A stretch of 64,000 nt of DNA from Pseudarthrobacter oxydans (GTDB lineage Bacteria; Actinomycetota; Actinomycetes; Actinomycetales; Micrococcaceae). The position numbers and the translations under genes were made by a program. The stretch's first letter is position 1; every line of letters starts with the position of its first letter. The notes below the pieces were generated by a model. That model saw only the letters and a program-made list of their open reading frames with translations, was not told the origin of the DNA and did not search any database. Where the stretch lies: positions 3,038,001-3,102,000 of the forward strand of contig NZ_CP139438.1 in assembly GCF_034258515.1 (NCBI RefSeq), in the 5' to 3' direction. Shown here in pieces: positions 51,425 through 62,115 of the stretch.

Positions 51425-51499
51425 TGAACGCCTCCAGTGCCTCTCGTGCCGGTAGTAAAACCACCCTACTTGCTTGCGGCACGCTTGGGCAGGAGTCTG

Positions 51500-52636
51500 T
51501 CAGTTTCCGGCGTAAGGGGAAACCACGACGTCGACCCGCTGGAATTCCTTCAGGTCCGAGTAGCCGGTGGTCGCCATGGAGCGGCGCAGTGCGCCGATGA
51601 GGTTGGAGGTTCCGTTGGTGTGGTGGCCCGGCCCGAACAGCACTTCCTCCAGCGGGCCTACAGTGCCCACGTTGGCGCGGTCGCCGCGGGGAAGTTCGAG
51701 GTGGTGGGCTTCCTGGCCCCAGTGCCATCCCTTGCCTGGCGCCTCCTCGGCCCGGGCCAGGGCGCTGCCGAGCATCACGGCGTCGGCTCCCATTGCGATC
51801 GCCTTGACGATGTCGCCCGAGGTGCCCATGCCGCCGTCGGCAATCACGTGGACATAGCGGCCGCCGGATTCGTCCATGTAGTCCCGGCGTGCGGCGGCGA
51901 CGTCGGAAATGGCGGAGGCCATGGGCGAGTGGATGCCCAGGGCGCGGCGGGTGGTGGTGGTGGCACCGCCGCCAAAGCCCACCAGGACACCGGCCGCGCC
52001 GGTGCGCATGAGGTGCAGGGCGGGCGTGTAGCCGGCCGCGCCGCCCACGATGACGGGGACGTCGAGTTCGTAGATGAACTGCTTGAGGTTCAGCGGCTCG
52101 TGGTCCTTGGAGACGTGCTCGGCGGATACGGTGGTGCCGCGGATGACGAAGATGTCGACGCCGGCGGCCACGACGGTCTTGTAGTGCTCCTGGGTGCGCT
52201 GCGGGGTGAGCGACCCCGCAACGGTCACTCCGGCCTCGCGGATCTCCGCCAGGCGGGACGTAATCAGCTCAGGCTGGATGGGTGCCTTGTACAGCTCCTG
52301 CATCCGCCCCGTCACGGCGGGGCTGTTGGTTTCATCCTCCAGCGCGCCGATCTCGTCCAGGATGGGCTGCGGGTCCTCGTAGCGGGTCCACAGGCCTTCG
52401 AGGTCAAGCACGCCGAGGCCGCCGAGCCGGCCCAGGGCAATGGCGGTCTGGGGCGACATGGCTGAATCCATCGGCGCCGCGATCACCGGCATGCTGAACT
52501 GGTAGGCGTCGATCTGCCAGGAGACGGAGACGTCCTTGGGGTCGCGGGTACGACGGTTAGGGACGATTGCAATGTCATCCAGGGAGTAGGCTCGACGCCC
52601 ACGCTTGCCACGGCCGATCTCGATCTCGTAAGTCAC
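51500..52636 (-). CDS. guaB3: GuaB3-family IMP dehydrogenase-related protein
   Basis: 378 residues, TIM barrel without CBS domains. [20 protein letters not shown] then [12 protein letters not shown] opens the GuaB3 family; [20 protein letters not shown] and [20 protein letters not shown] match IMPDH strands. At the IMPDH catalytic loop, where guaB has GSICTT, it has [14 protein letters not shown] with no cysteine, so classical IMPDH chemistry is unlikely. GTG start with TAACCT 6 nt upstream (leaderless). Confidence 0.93.
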   Translation of the reverse strand: MTYEIEIGRGKRGRRAYSLDDIAIVPNRRTRDPKDVSVSWQIDAYQFSMPVIAAPMDSAMSPQTAIALGRLGGLGVLDLEGLWTRYEDPQPILDEIGALEDETNSPAVTGRMQELYKAPIQPELITSRLAEIREAGVTVAGSLTPQRTQEHYKTVVAAGVDIFVIRGTTVSAEHVSKDHEPLNLKQFIYELDVPVIVGGAAGYTPALHLMRTGAAGVLVGFGGGATTTTRRALGIHSPMASAISDVAAARRDYMDESGGRYVHVIADGGMGTSGDIVKAIAMGADAVMLGSALARAEEAPGKGWHWGQEAHHLELPRGDRANVGTVGPLEEVLFGPGHHTNGTSNLIGALRRSMATTGYSDLKEFQRVDVVVSPYAGN

Positions 52637-52642
52637 TGCTCT

Positions 52643-52648
52643 AGGTTA
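52643..52648 (-). promoter_or_regulatory. -10 box for leaderless guaB3 transcript
   Basis: TAACCT on the minus strand lies 6 nt before the GTG at 52636. Confidence 0.5.
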
Positions 52649-52689
52649 TCCCAGCCGGGGTGCTGGCCACGGCTGCGGCTGTCCGTGGC

Positions 52690-52695
52690 TACAGT
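52690..52695 (+). promoter_or_regulatory. -10 box for leaderless 52702 transcript
   Basis: TACAGT ends 6 nt before the ATG at 52702; only 41 nt separate it from the opposing guaB3 -10. Confidence 0.6.
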
Positions 52696-52701
52696 GGCCT
52701 G

Positions 52702-53385
52702 ATGGGTTCACAGTGGGTATTCGACGGCCATATTGCCGGCATTGGCACGGGCTCCGGACTGCGGGCGGTGGTGGGTATCTGGCAGGAGTCCCCGTTCGGA
52801 CGGTTTGCGGACGTGATGGTCCAGCACCCCTCCGGGCACCGGCAACTGCTGGCCCCCACCGGGGCGGCGGCGGACTTCATTTCCGCCACCTACACCTTCG
52901 ACGACGTTGCAGTGGTCGGCGTGTCCGCGCGGCTGGAGCAGGGGATCCTGACGGTCGACGCCGGTCCCTTGGGGATCAGCGCCAGCCTGGGCAGCCGGAC
53001 CCTCCTTGGCAGCGCGCTGCGGGCCGTCCCCCGGCGGCTGGCAGTCCACCCCGGCTGGCTGCGCGCCGTCAGTCCCGTGGCCGGCATTGTCAGCGGCGGC
53101 TCCCGGACGTCCGGCACCGCGGGCAGCGGCCGGCGGGAGTACTACGGGGTGAGCGACCTGCACACCATCAGTGCCGCCGTCGTCAGCTGGGACGGCGCTG
53201 ACGCCGGCGCACTGGCGCCTGTCCACCCGCCGGTGACCTTCGGTTTCAGCAGCGTTCCGCCACAGCCAAGCCTCGCCCGCGTGCGCACCACCGTGGTTGA
53301 GGCCGCGCCCCGCCGGCCGCCTGTGGCCGGCGCCCGCCGGTTCCCTGGCAGGCGAAGCGGGGTCAGGGGCTGGTGGGGACGCTGA
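52702..53385 (+). CDS. Conserved actinobacterial protein of unknown function
   Basis: 227 residues, soluble, no signal peptide. First 100 residues are beta-rich and well formed: WVFDGHIAGIGTGSGLRAVV, GIWQESPFGRFADVMVQHPS, FISATYTFDDVAVVGV. The last 40 are Pro/Arg-rich and disordered. I recognise no catalytic motif. ATG set by the leaderless -10; the frame's earlier start at 52660 lies upstream of that promoter. Its 3' end overlaps the converging ABC gene by 23 nt. Confidence 0.8.
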   Translation: MGSQWVFDGHIAGIGTGSGLRAVVGIWQESPFGRFADVMVQHPSGHRQLLAPTGAAADFISATYTFDDVAVVGVSARLEQGILTVDAGPLGISASLGSRTLLGSALRAVPRRLAVHPGWLRAVSPVAGIVSGGSRTSGTAGSGRREYYGVSDLHTISAAVVSWDGADAGALAPVHPPVTFGFSSVPPQPSLARVRTTVVEAAPRRPPVAGARRFPGRRSGVRGWWGR

Positions 53386-55216
53386 GCTGGGACTCGAACA
53401 TCCGGAAGTACCGCCCGCGCAGCGCCACCAGTTCCTTGTGCGTGCCCTGCTCCACGATCCTGCCGTCCTCCAGCATGTACACGATGTCCGCCTTCTCGAT
53501 GGTGGCCAGGCGGTGGCTGATGGCGATGATCGTGCTGCCGCGGTCGGCGAAGAGGCGGGTGAAGATCCGGTGCTCGGCGAGGGCGTCTATGGCTGACGTC
53601 GGCTCGTCCATCACCATGAATGAAGCGTTCCGGTAGAAGTTGCGGGCCATCGCGAGCCGCTGCCACTGGCCGCCCGAGAGGCCGCTGCCCTTCCGGCCGC
53701 GCGGGTCCTCCATCCAGTTACTGACGTGGTTTTCCAGGCCGTTGGGCAGTTTGTTGATGAACTCCAGCGCCTCCGCGTCTCCAGCAGCCTTGCGGATGCG
53801 CGCATCGTCCCGCGGCGAGTCGACGTCGCCGAAGTAGATGTTTTCCGCAGCCGTGGCGAACTCGTATTTGAGGAACTCCTGGCTCAGCACCGCCAGGTGC
53901 CGGTGCCAGGAGGTGACGTCGACGGCGGCGAGGTCAACGCCGTCGAGCATCACCTGCCCGGAGTCGGGGCGGTAGAGTCCGGCGAGTATACGTATCAGGG
54001 TGGACTTTCCGGCGCCGTTCTCCCCCACGACGGCGATGTGCTGGCCCTCGCGGATGGTCATGCTGATGCCGCGGATCACCTCGATGTCGCTGCCCGTGTA
54101 GGTGAAGCGGATGTCTTTCAGCTCAACGGTTTTCGGGGATGCCAGCAGGGGCGGCGCGTGTTCCGAGTGCACCGGCAACGCCATGAACAGCTCGTAGTCC
54201 TTGAGGTTGGCCAGGTCCTCATCGATGGAACTGAGGGAGGATACGAGGCTGTTCGCGGTGGACAGTGCCCTGCTGACAATCTGCTGTACGTAGAGGAACT
54301 GGCCCACGGGCTGGGCCCGGGCGATGATCTGCCCCACCACCCAGATCAGGGACACCACTTCCGCGCCGTACTGCAGGGCATCAGCGGCGAGCTGCTTCGG
54401 GATATACCGGCGCTGGAAATCAAGGCGGCGGCGCTCGTCCGCGTCCCGGAGGCGGGAACGGAGGCCCATCAGGAATCCCACGATGCCGTAGAGGCGCATC
54501 TCCGCGATGTGCTGCGGCCGGAGGAGGTTCGTTTCGATCATCCTGCGCTGCCGGCGCGAGTCCACCTGGGTGTTCCAGTGGGCAATCTGCTCACGGGACA
54601 GCTTGAACTGAAGGTAGACGCTGGGCACGATGGCCACCAGGACAATCACCGCGATCCACCAGCTGACCAGGAGCAGCGCCCCGACGGCCAGGATCACCGA
54701 TACGAGCTGGGTGAAGATGGCTGCGATCCGGTCCAGCACCCGGGCGTAGGAATCGGAGAAACGCTTGGCACGGTCGTACAGGTCAACGGTTTCTTTGTCG
54801 TCGTATCGCCAGAACTCCAGCGCCAGGAACCGCTCGTACATCTGGTCGCCCACGATGGCGCCAACCCTGAAGCTCATCAGTTGCTGGATGTAGCGGTCCA
54901 CGCTGCTGAAGGCGCCCCAGAACAGCCCGAGGGCAGCGGTGATGATGACGTAGACGATGGCCAGCTGCCCTGCGCCGGAGTCACCGGCGTAGGCCGCCGC
55001 CAGCGCCGTGGTGGTGAGCGCGGCGAAGTAGGTGGTCACCAAGGGAAGCACGGCCGAGATCAGAGAGCCGAGCACCTTCATGATCACAGCGCCAGGCGAG
55101 GCATGGAAGCTGACGCGCAGTACCTGGGCCACCGCGCGGGCGTATGGGCGAAGGGCCAGCCGCCGCGAGGGCTCCCGCTTGGGGGTAAGCTCCGCCGGAT
55201 GTTGCGTTGGGGGCAT
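53363..55216 (-). CDS. ABC exporter half-transporter (membrane plus ATPase domains)
   Basis: 617 residues. Six-helix membrane domain (residues about 40-330) followed by an ATPase: VVGENGAGKSTLIRILAG (Walker A), GLSGGQWQRLAMARNF (signature), FMVMDEPTSAID (Walker B), ISHRLAT (switch). The sequence FWRYDDKETVDLYDRAKRFS in the membrane part is typical of bacteriocin/lipid-exporter-like actinobacterial transporters. Would act as a homodimer. ATG with TAGGCT 6 nt upstream. Substrate unknown. Confidence 0.93.
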   Translation of the reverse strand: MPPTQHPAELTPKREPSRRLALRPYARAVAQVLRVSFHASPGAVIMKVLGSLISAVLPLVTTYFAALTTTALAAAYAGDSGAGQLAIVYVIITAALGLFWGAFSSVDRYIQQLMSFRVGAIVGDQMYERFLALEFWRYDDKETVDLYDRAKRFSDSYARVLDRIAAIFTQLVSVILAVGALLLVSWWIAVIVLVAIVPSVYLQFKLSREQIAHWNTQVDSRRQRRMIETNLLRPQHIAEMRLYGIVGFLMGLRSRLRDADERRRLDFQRRYIPKQLAADALQYGAEVVSLIWVVGQIIARAQPVGQFLYVQQIVSRALSTANSLVSSLSSIDEDLANLKDYELFMALPVHSEHAPPLLASPKTVELKDIRFTYTGSDIEVIRGISMTIREGQHIAVVGENGAGKSTLIRILAGLYRPDSGQVMLDGVDLAAVDVTSWHRHLAVLSQEFLKYEFATAAENIYFGDVDSPRDDARIRKAAGDAEALEFINKLPNGLENHVSNWMEDPRGRKGSGLSGGQWQRLAMARNFYRNASFMVMDEPTSAIDALAEHRIFTRLFADRGSTIIAISHRLATIEKADIVYMLEDGRIVEQGTHKELVALRGRYFRMFESQLSVPTSP

Positions 55217-55222
55217 GGTCCC

Positions 55223-55228
55223 AGCCTA
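55223..55228 (-). promoter_or_regulatory. -10 box for leaderless ABC exporter transcript
   Basis: TAGGCT on the minus strand lies 6 nt before the ATG at 55216. Confidence 0.6.
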
Positions 55229-55254
55229 GTGCCGCGCCCCGGGTCGGGCGGGCG

Positions 55255-55785
55255 TCAGTACTCCTCGCCGTACTCGTACTCGGGGAAGGGGAAGCAGGCG
55301 CTGTAGCCGGACACCCTGAGTGTCTCGGGTGCATCCCGGAAGGACACCAGCAGGTGGGTACCGTCACTGTGCAACAGGTCGACCCTCCGCTTTCCGCCGG
55401 CGGTTTTGCCGTCATCCACTGTCCAGCCGTCCTTGGTGGACATCGACGCCACGACATCGTCCAGGAATGCATCCCGGTCAACTCCCGGCGCAAGCTCCGC
55501 CTCGGCGTCGCCGGTCCACTTTCGTTGTTCCCCGGAACAGGGCATCAGCGGCGAGGTGTCGTGGGCGAACCTGGACAGCACCATGTCCTGGGGCAGGAGG
55601 CCTACGATCTCCTGCTCGGTGGACATGACCTTGTCCTTGGCTGATTCCAGGCTGATGTCCATGTTCTTTCCATTTCCGGCCTGTCCGCACGAGGCCACCA
55701 TTGCTAGCAGTGCTGTTGCTCCTGCAAGTCGCCAGGCAGAAGCGCGCCTGGACTTACCGGCCACTGATTTCCTCTTCGATGTCAT
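55255..55785 (-). CDS. Lipoprotein overlapping the WXG-hydrolase gene (candidate immunity protein)
   Basis: 176 residues. Basic N-region, hydrophobic stretch WRLAGATALLAMVASC with lipobox VASC, then a small extracytoplasmic domain (DISLESAKDKVMSTEQEIVG, APETLRVSGYSACFPFPEYE). No known enzyme motif. ATG 55785 (GAGGAA 7 nt upstream) overlaps the hydrolase gene by 32 nt; a GTG at 55764, with AGAGGAA closer, would also give a full signal peptide. Coupling to the upstream hydrolase suggests a paired role; immunity is inferred. Confidence 0.75.
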   Translation of the reverse strand: MTSKRKSVAGKSRRASAWRLAGATALLAMVASCGQAGNGKNMDISLESAKDKVMSTEQEIVGLLPQDMVLSRFAHDTSPLMPCSGEQRKWTGDAEAELAPGVDRDAFLDDVVASMSTKDGWTVDDGKTAGGKRRVDLLHSDGTHLLVSFRDAPETLRVSGYSACFPFPEYEYGEEY

Positions 55786-57109
55786 CAAGGGCTTCCTCGT
55801 TTTCGGGAACAGTCTCGGCAATCAGCGAATGGTTGTCGATGCTGTACATCTCCGAGGGCCTGAGACCGCCCGGCGGAGCGTAGACGTGCTTGTCAAAGGC
55901 GGGCTCCCGCATGGGGTAGTTCTCGCCCACCAGCCCGTTGGCCTCTGCCGTGAGCAGGATATCGGGGTAGGTGTAGCTGGTGTAGTCGGTCCCAGGGCTG
56001 GGCGTCCAGCCCGGCGGCATCGCGGCACCCGAGAGCGCGATGACCTTGCTGTAGGACGCCCCCTCCATTTCGGAGCCCGTCACGTTCCGCAGGCCCCAGC
56101 TGTGGCCCATGCCCACCGTCTGGGCGTCGCGTGGCAGCTCCAGGTCCACCGCCTCCTGGAAGGCAGCGAGGACCGGTGCCGATGCAGCCACGAATTCATC
56201 GCTTTTGGCCTCCACCAGGAAGGCCTCCACGAGGTCGCCGTCGGGGAACTCGGATCCCTTGTAGACAAATGCCGCCGTGCTCCCGGAGGTATCGGCCTGG
56301 ACCAGGCGGTTGGGCACAGCCTGTGGGCCGCCGTCGTAAAAAGACGCCTCGTTGGTGGTGGTTCCGGGAACGTAGGTGATCACCGTCGTCGTGGCAGCGT
56401 TGTATTCACCCAGCAGCTCCACGATCGAACTTTGGCCGGGATCGTAGGCTGCCAGGTGGATCTTGCCTTCCACGACATTTTGAAGGTATCCGATGCCATC
56501 TTGACGCTTGCGCCACGCCTCATGTTCGGCAGCGAAGCGTGCGGGATAGCCCGAGTCGAGGATCCAGGGATTCAGCCTGGGCTCAGGATCGTTGTTTTGC
56601 AGCCAGTCGATCCGTAACCGGGCGTTGAGCCGGTTGGCCACGATCCGCGCGTCGAAAGGGATCCCGTTGGTGTTTCCCGCCTCGTGGGGGTGGTTGCGGA
56701 TGAATGCCTGCTGCTGGTGGCCGGCCAGCCCGAACCACCAGGTCCTTATCTCCGCCGGGGATCTGCCGTGAAGGTCCTCGGGCCGGGGCTCCGGGGACCG
56801 CTCGAGGCCAGGCGGGGACAGCATCGCTGAAGCACCGCCTGCAGCACTTGCCCGCTGCTGTTCATCCGCCTGCCGCATCAGGTCCTTAGCTGCCTGCTGC
56901 AGGAGTATGGCGGCTGCCCCAAGCGAGCGGCTGTGGACGGTTTTCCAGTCCTGGCGGAATATCTCAGCGTCCGGACCGGGCCAGGGCGTGCCAGCCACCC
57001 GGCCGTTCAGAGCCAGCCGTTGCATCTCCAGCATCCGGCCCGCGCTGCTCATGGTTGTTGCGAGCTGCTGCAACTGCGCGACGTCAGCTCCGTAGAATCC
57101 GCCGTTCAA
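55754..57109 (-). CDS. WXG100-like domain fused to alpha/beta hydrolase
   Basis: 451 residues. Residues 1-100 are helical and WXG100/ESX-like: FYGADVAQLQQLATTMSSAG, WPGPDAEIFRQDWKTVHSRS, ADEQQRASAAGG. The rest is an alpha/beta hydrolase of DUF1023 type with nucleophile elbow GMGHSWGLRN (Ser near residue 337), preceded by strand segments such as TTVITYVPGTTTNEASFYDG, and a late His in YSIDNHSLIAETV. No signal peptide, so type VII-type export through the N-terminal domain is possible. TTG start with GGGGGA upstream. Followed, with overlap, by a lipoprotein gene. Confidence 0.8.
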   Translation of the reverse strand: MNGGFYGADVAQLQQLATTMSSAGRMLEMQRLALNGRVAGTPWPGPDAEIFRQDWKTVHSRSLGAAAILLQQAAKDLMRQADEQQRASAAGGASAMLSPPGLERSPEPRPEDLHGRSPAEIRTWWFGLAGHQQQAFIRNHPHEAGNTNGIPFDARIVANRLNARLRIDWLQNNDPEPRLNPWILDSGYPARFAAEHEAWRKRQDGIGYLQNVVEGKIHLAAYDPGQSSIVELLGEYNAATTTVITYVPGTTTNEASFYDGGPQAVPNRLVQADTSGSTAAFVYKGSEFPDGDLVEAFLVEAKSDEFVAASAPVLAAFQEAVDLELPRDAQTVGMGHSWGLRNVTGSEMEGASYSKVIALSGAAMPPGWTPSPGTDYTSYTYPDILLTAEANGLVGENYPMREPAFDKHVYAPPGGLRPSEMYSIDNHSLIAETVPENEEALDDIEEEISGR

Positions 57110-57160
57110 GACCGTCCCCCAATTGCCGGATGTTGATCCATCGAATGTACTTGACGGCGC

Positions 57161-57195
57161 AAAAAGAAGGGATGGGCAGCACTGCCCATCCCTTC
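57161..57195 (-). terminator. Rho-independent terminator of guaB
   Basis: Self-complementary arms 57166-57179 and 57182-57195 (14 bp, effectively a 4-nt loop) followed on the minus strand by TTTTT (57165-57161). Begins 8 nt past the guaB stop. The clearest intrinsic terminator in the window. Confidence 0.92.
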
Positions 57196-57202
57196 CTGGT
57201 GT

Positions 57203-58858
<1,656 letters not shown>

Positions 58859-58944
58859 TTAGAACCTCCGCGCCAATCCCCCTATTCCACGCGTGCAATG
58901 TGAGCAACTGCACGTCCCGGCCGGCCGCTGAGCAGCCCCGGCCC

Positions 58945-61023
58945 TCAGCTCCAGCCCGTGGCTGCCAGCAACCGCTCCTCAAACATGGGGATCATGCTTT
59001 CCACATACGTCCGGGTGAGGTGGTTGTCGTCCTTGTACACATAGACGTTCCCCACCACGCCGGGGCAGATCCCCCGGGCACAGATGAAGTCGCTCAGATC
59101 CATCAGGTGCAGCCGCTCCAGTTTGCCCCGGTAGCCGTCCAGCGGCGACGGGTCCGCCAGGGACTCCGCCAGGGGCACACTGCATTCCGCGGCGTCCGCG
59201 CCGTTCCGCTGCACGCACTCGGGCATGTTGAAGGTGAAGCGGGGGTTGTCCCTGATCCCGATCACATCGATTCCCGCGGCCGCGAACGGGCGGACTCCCT
59301 CAAGGTATCCCGGGACCTCAGTCTCGTAGGGCGCCTCCTCGTGCGTCAGCGAGGCCACCGTGAACACGGCGTCGGGCCGATGCTCCAGGACGTAGGCAGC
59401 GCTGGCCCGGTTGTGGGCGTTGCACTCGGCGCTCCTTTCGGCCGATTCCGCCCCGAAGCGGCAGGCCGGCATCAGCAGCGTCACCAGTTCCCAGCCCCGG
59501 CTGGCCGCGACCGGCGCCAGCGCGCCGAGGTACTGCTGGGAGTGGGAGTCGCCCAGGACCACAATGCGCCTCGCCGCCTCCCCTTCCGGAAGCTCCTGCC
59601 GGCAGCCCTCAAGGATGGGGTCGCTGGTGGCGTTGGCCCCGGTGCAGGGAGCATGGATCCCGGCCCAGTCGTTGTCCAGCGCGGCAGGCCCGGGAATGAT
59701 CCTGGCATCCGGGGCCGGCACCGGCGCGTTTTCCAGGTTCAGTGCCGCGGCACCGGGCGTGAGCTCCCGGGGCTGCGCCGCCGTCGCGCTTTCCTCGGCG
59801 GTGAGCGTGGTCTGCCACACTGCGACGGGCCCCGCCAGGACGGCACCGCAGGCGGCAATGACGACGGCGGTGCGCCGGGCCCGCAGCTGGGGCCAGCGCC
59901 AGTCGCGGAGCGGCTTTTCCACAAAACGCGTGGTGAGGACGGCGAGCACGATGGAGGCGCCGACGATCCCCAGGCCCTGGACGAGATTGGGCGTCTCCAC
60001 GCCGGTGGCGGCGAGCGAGAGGACCAGGACGGGCCAGTGCCACAGGTACAGGGCATACGAATTGTCTCCCAGTGCCACCAGCGGCTTGCTGCCGAGGAGC
60101 CGGTCCACGCCCCACCGGCTGCCGGTCTGCCCGGCCAGGATGATCGCGGCGCCGGCCAGGGTGGGCCAGAGTGCAACGTACCCGGGAAACGAGCGGTCCA
60201 CGGTCAGGAGCAGGCCGCAGGAGACCATGGCAGCCAGCCCTGCCCAGCCCAGCACCACGCGGAGGGCCCGTGCCGGCCTCAGCCAGGGCAGGGCAAGCGC
60301 CAGGAGGGAGCCCAGCGCGAACTCCCAGAGCCGGGTCCTGGTGTCGAAATAGGCGTAGGCCTGGTTGGAGGCTGTCTGCTCCACGGAGTATGCCAGCGAT
60401 GCCGCGAACACCGTGCCGAAGGCCAGCCCCAACAACCCGCGGTAGTTGACCCCGGCCAGTGCCGGGACGCGGTGCAGCAACGCCAGCAGCGCCGCGGTGC
60501 CGGTGAAGATCAGTGGCCACAGGATGAACACCTGGCCCTGGATGGACAGCGACCAGAAATGCTGAAGCGGGCTGGCGCCTGCGTGGTCCTGCGCGTAGTA
60601 GTCCACCGCCGTGTCCGCGAGCAGCCAGTTCTGGCCGTAAAGCAGCGAGGCCCAGGCCTGTTCCAGGACCTGCGGCCAACGGCTCTGCGGGAGGATCAGC
60701 CAGGTGCCGGCGAGGACGCCGAGGATTACCACGACGGCGGCCGGCAGCAGCCGCTTGAACAGGTGCAGCCAGTGGGCCAGGAGTCCAAACGGGCGCCCTG
60801 ATTCGGCTTTCCGGACAAAGGAGAGTGTCAGCAGGAAGGCGGAGACCAACAGGAAGATGTCCACTCCGCCCGATACCCGGCCAAGCCACACATGGTAGGC
60901 GACGACCATCAGGACGGCGAGCGCCCGGAGCCCTTGGACTTCGGGACGGAAGGTCGGTTTCCGCTGGCCGGACCGGGCCTGGCGTCCACGGCGTGGTTCA
61001 ACCAAGGTCCCCGCACTCGACAT
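58945..61023 (-). CDS. OatA-like membrane acyltransferase with C-terminal SGNH domain
   Basis: 692 residues. Acyltransferase-3 domain with about 10 helices: FRPEVQGLRALAVLMVVAYH (catalytic His region), GGVDIFLLVSAFLLT, FWSLSIQGQVFILWPLIF (Gln in the usual Glu position of SIEGQ/E). C-terminal SGNH domain: VVLGDSHSQQYLGAL (Ser) and DDNHLTRTYVESM (Asp/His). Transfers acyl groups to cell-wall glycans or surface sugars in homologs. GGAGGGG precedes ATG at 61023; the longer frame was rejected. Confidence 0.93.
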   Translation of the reverse strand: MSSAGTLVEPRRGRQARSGQRKPTFRPEVQGLRALAVLMVVAYHVWLGRVSGGVDIFLLVSAFLLTLSFVRKAESGRPFGLLAHWLHLFKRLLPAAVVVILGVLAGTWLILPQSRWPQVLEQAWASLLYGQNWLLADTAVDYYAQDHAGASPLQHFWSLSIQGQVFILWPLIFTGTAALLALLHRVPALAGVNYRGLLGLAFGTVFAASLAYSVEQTASNQAYAYFDTRTRLWEFALGSLLALALPWLRPARALRVVLGWAGLAAMVSCGLLLTVDRSFPGYVALWPTLAGAAIILAGQTGSRWGVDRLLGSKPLVALGDNSYALYLWHWPVLVLSLAATGVETPNLVQGLGIVGASIVLAVLTTRFVEKPLRDWRWPQLRARRTAVVIAACGAVLAGPVAVWQTTLTAEESATAAQPRELTPGAAALNLENAPVPAPDARIIPGPAALDNDWAGIHAPCTGANATSDPILEGCRQELPEGEAARRIVVLGDSHSQQYLGALAPVAASRGWELVTLLMPACRFGAESAERSAECNAHNRASAAYVLEHRPDAVFTVASLTHEEAPYETEVPGYLEGVRPFAAAGIDVIGIRDNPRFTFNMPECVQRNGADAAECSVPLAESLADPSPLDGYRGKLERLHLMDLSDFICARGICPGVVGNVYVYKDDNHLTRTYVESMIPMFEERLLAATGWS

Positions 61024-61146
61024 GAAAACCCCTCCAGACCCGCCAGCCAAAACATCAAGCCTACGGATCGGCGTCGGCCAAGGCCAATAAACGGCAGCGC
61101 CCCAGCACACGAACTATGCTTGCCACAACCAGGGAGGGGAGCCGAC

Positions 61147-62115
61147 GTGATTGTCCAGCTGCGGGTCTGTGTGCCGGAAGAGTTGTCGGCAGTGACGCTG
61201 AATACTTGTCAGGACCATCCCGGAACGGCCGAGGCAGCCTTTTTTCCAGGCGCATCCGTGGCGCCCCCGGGCGATGTCATCGAACTCCAGGTTGCCCGGG
61301 AATCGGTCGAGGGGCTGCTTGAGAAACTTGATGTCCTCAAGGCGCAAGAGATGGGATCGATCGTCATTTCGATGCCGGAGCTCGTACTCTCGCGGCGCGC
61401 AGACAGTGCCGAGTCAGCTGCCCCTGGATTCGGCGCGGATGCGGTGATTTGGGACGAGGTCTCGCACCAGACCGGCGAGGACTCAAAATTATCGTGGAGC
61501 TATCTGGCCTTCCTGGTCCTGGCCACCCAGCTTGCTGCGATCGGCATCGTGACCAATTCCACAATCGCCATCGTGGGGGCGATGGCCGTAGGGCCGGAGT
61601 TCGGTCCCCTGGCTGCGCTGGCCGTGGCACTGGCGCGGGGCCAGTGGGGGCTCGGGCGGAAGGCCGCCGTCGCGCTTGGCGTCGGTTTTCCGGTGGCGAT
61701 GCTGCTGGCGGCGCTGACCGCCTGGCTATCCATCCCGCTCGGGCTCTTCCCCGCCGATGCCCTGGACACCGGATCCGCCGTCGAATTCATCTACCATCCA
61801 GGACCCTATTCACTGATCGTCGCCATCCTGGCCGGCGCCGCCGGAATGCTGTCCGTCATCAGTCGCCGGTCAGCGGCGCTCATCGGCGTCTTTATCTCGG
61901 TCACCACCGTCCCGGCGGCGGGATACGTTGCCGTGGCGCTGGTGTTGGGCGAGTTCCAGAAGGCGGCCGGATCCGCCTTCCAGCTGTTGCTGAACCTCGT
62001 CGGCATAGTTGTAGCCGCTGTGGCGATCCTCCTCATCTACCGTGTTGTCTCCAAACGGCTGCCTGAGGCCACAACGCGGCGGCTCAAGTGGGAGCTACGG
62101 CGGACTCGCGGTTGA
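61147..62115 (+). CDS. DUF389 membrane protein
   Basis: 322 residues. N-terminal soluble ACT-like part (residues 1-95, VIVQLRVCVPEELSAV), then DUF389 with about six helices; IVGAMAVGPEFGPLAALAVA is the family signature. GTG start with GGAGGGG about 7 nt upstream. Divergent from the acyltransferase gene (123 bp). Its 3' end overlaps the converging flavoprotein gene by 32 nt. Transport function unproven. Confidence 0.9.
   Translation: MIVQLRVCVPEELSAVTLNTCQDHPGTAEAAFFPGASVAPPGDVIELQVARESVEGLLEKLDVLKAQEMGSIVISMPELVLSRRADSAESAAPGFGADAVIWDEVSHQTGEDSKLSWSYLAFLVLATQLAAIGIVTNSTIAIVGAMAVGPEFGPLAALAVALARGQWGLGRKAAVALGVGFPVAMLLAALTAWLSIPLGLFPADALDTGSAVEFIYHPGPYSLIVAILAGAAGMLSVISRRSAALIGVFISVTTVPAAGYVAVALVLGEFQKAAGSAFQLLLNLVGIVVAAVAILLIYRVVSKRLPEATTRRLKWELRRTRG

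Noticed and set aside
58900..60801. 633-residue open frame opposite the acyltransferase
   Set aside because: His/Arg/Gly-rich shadow typical of high-GC antisense frames; the real gene has clear membrane and SGNH motifs.
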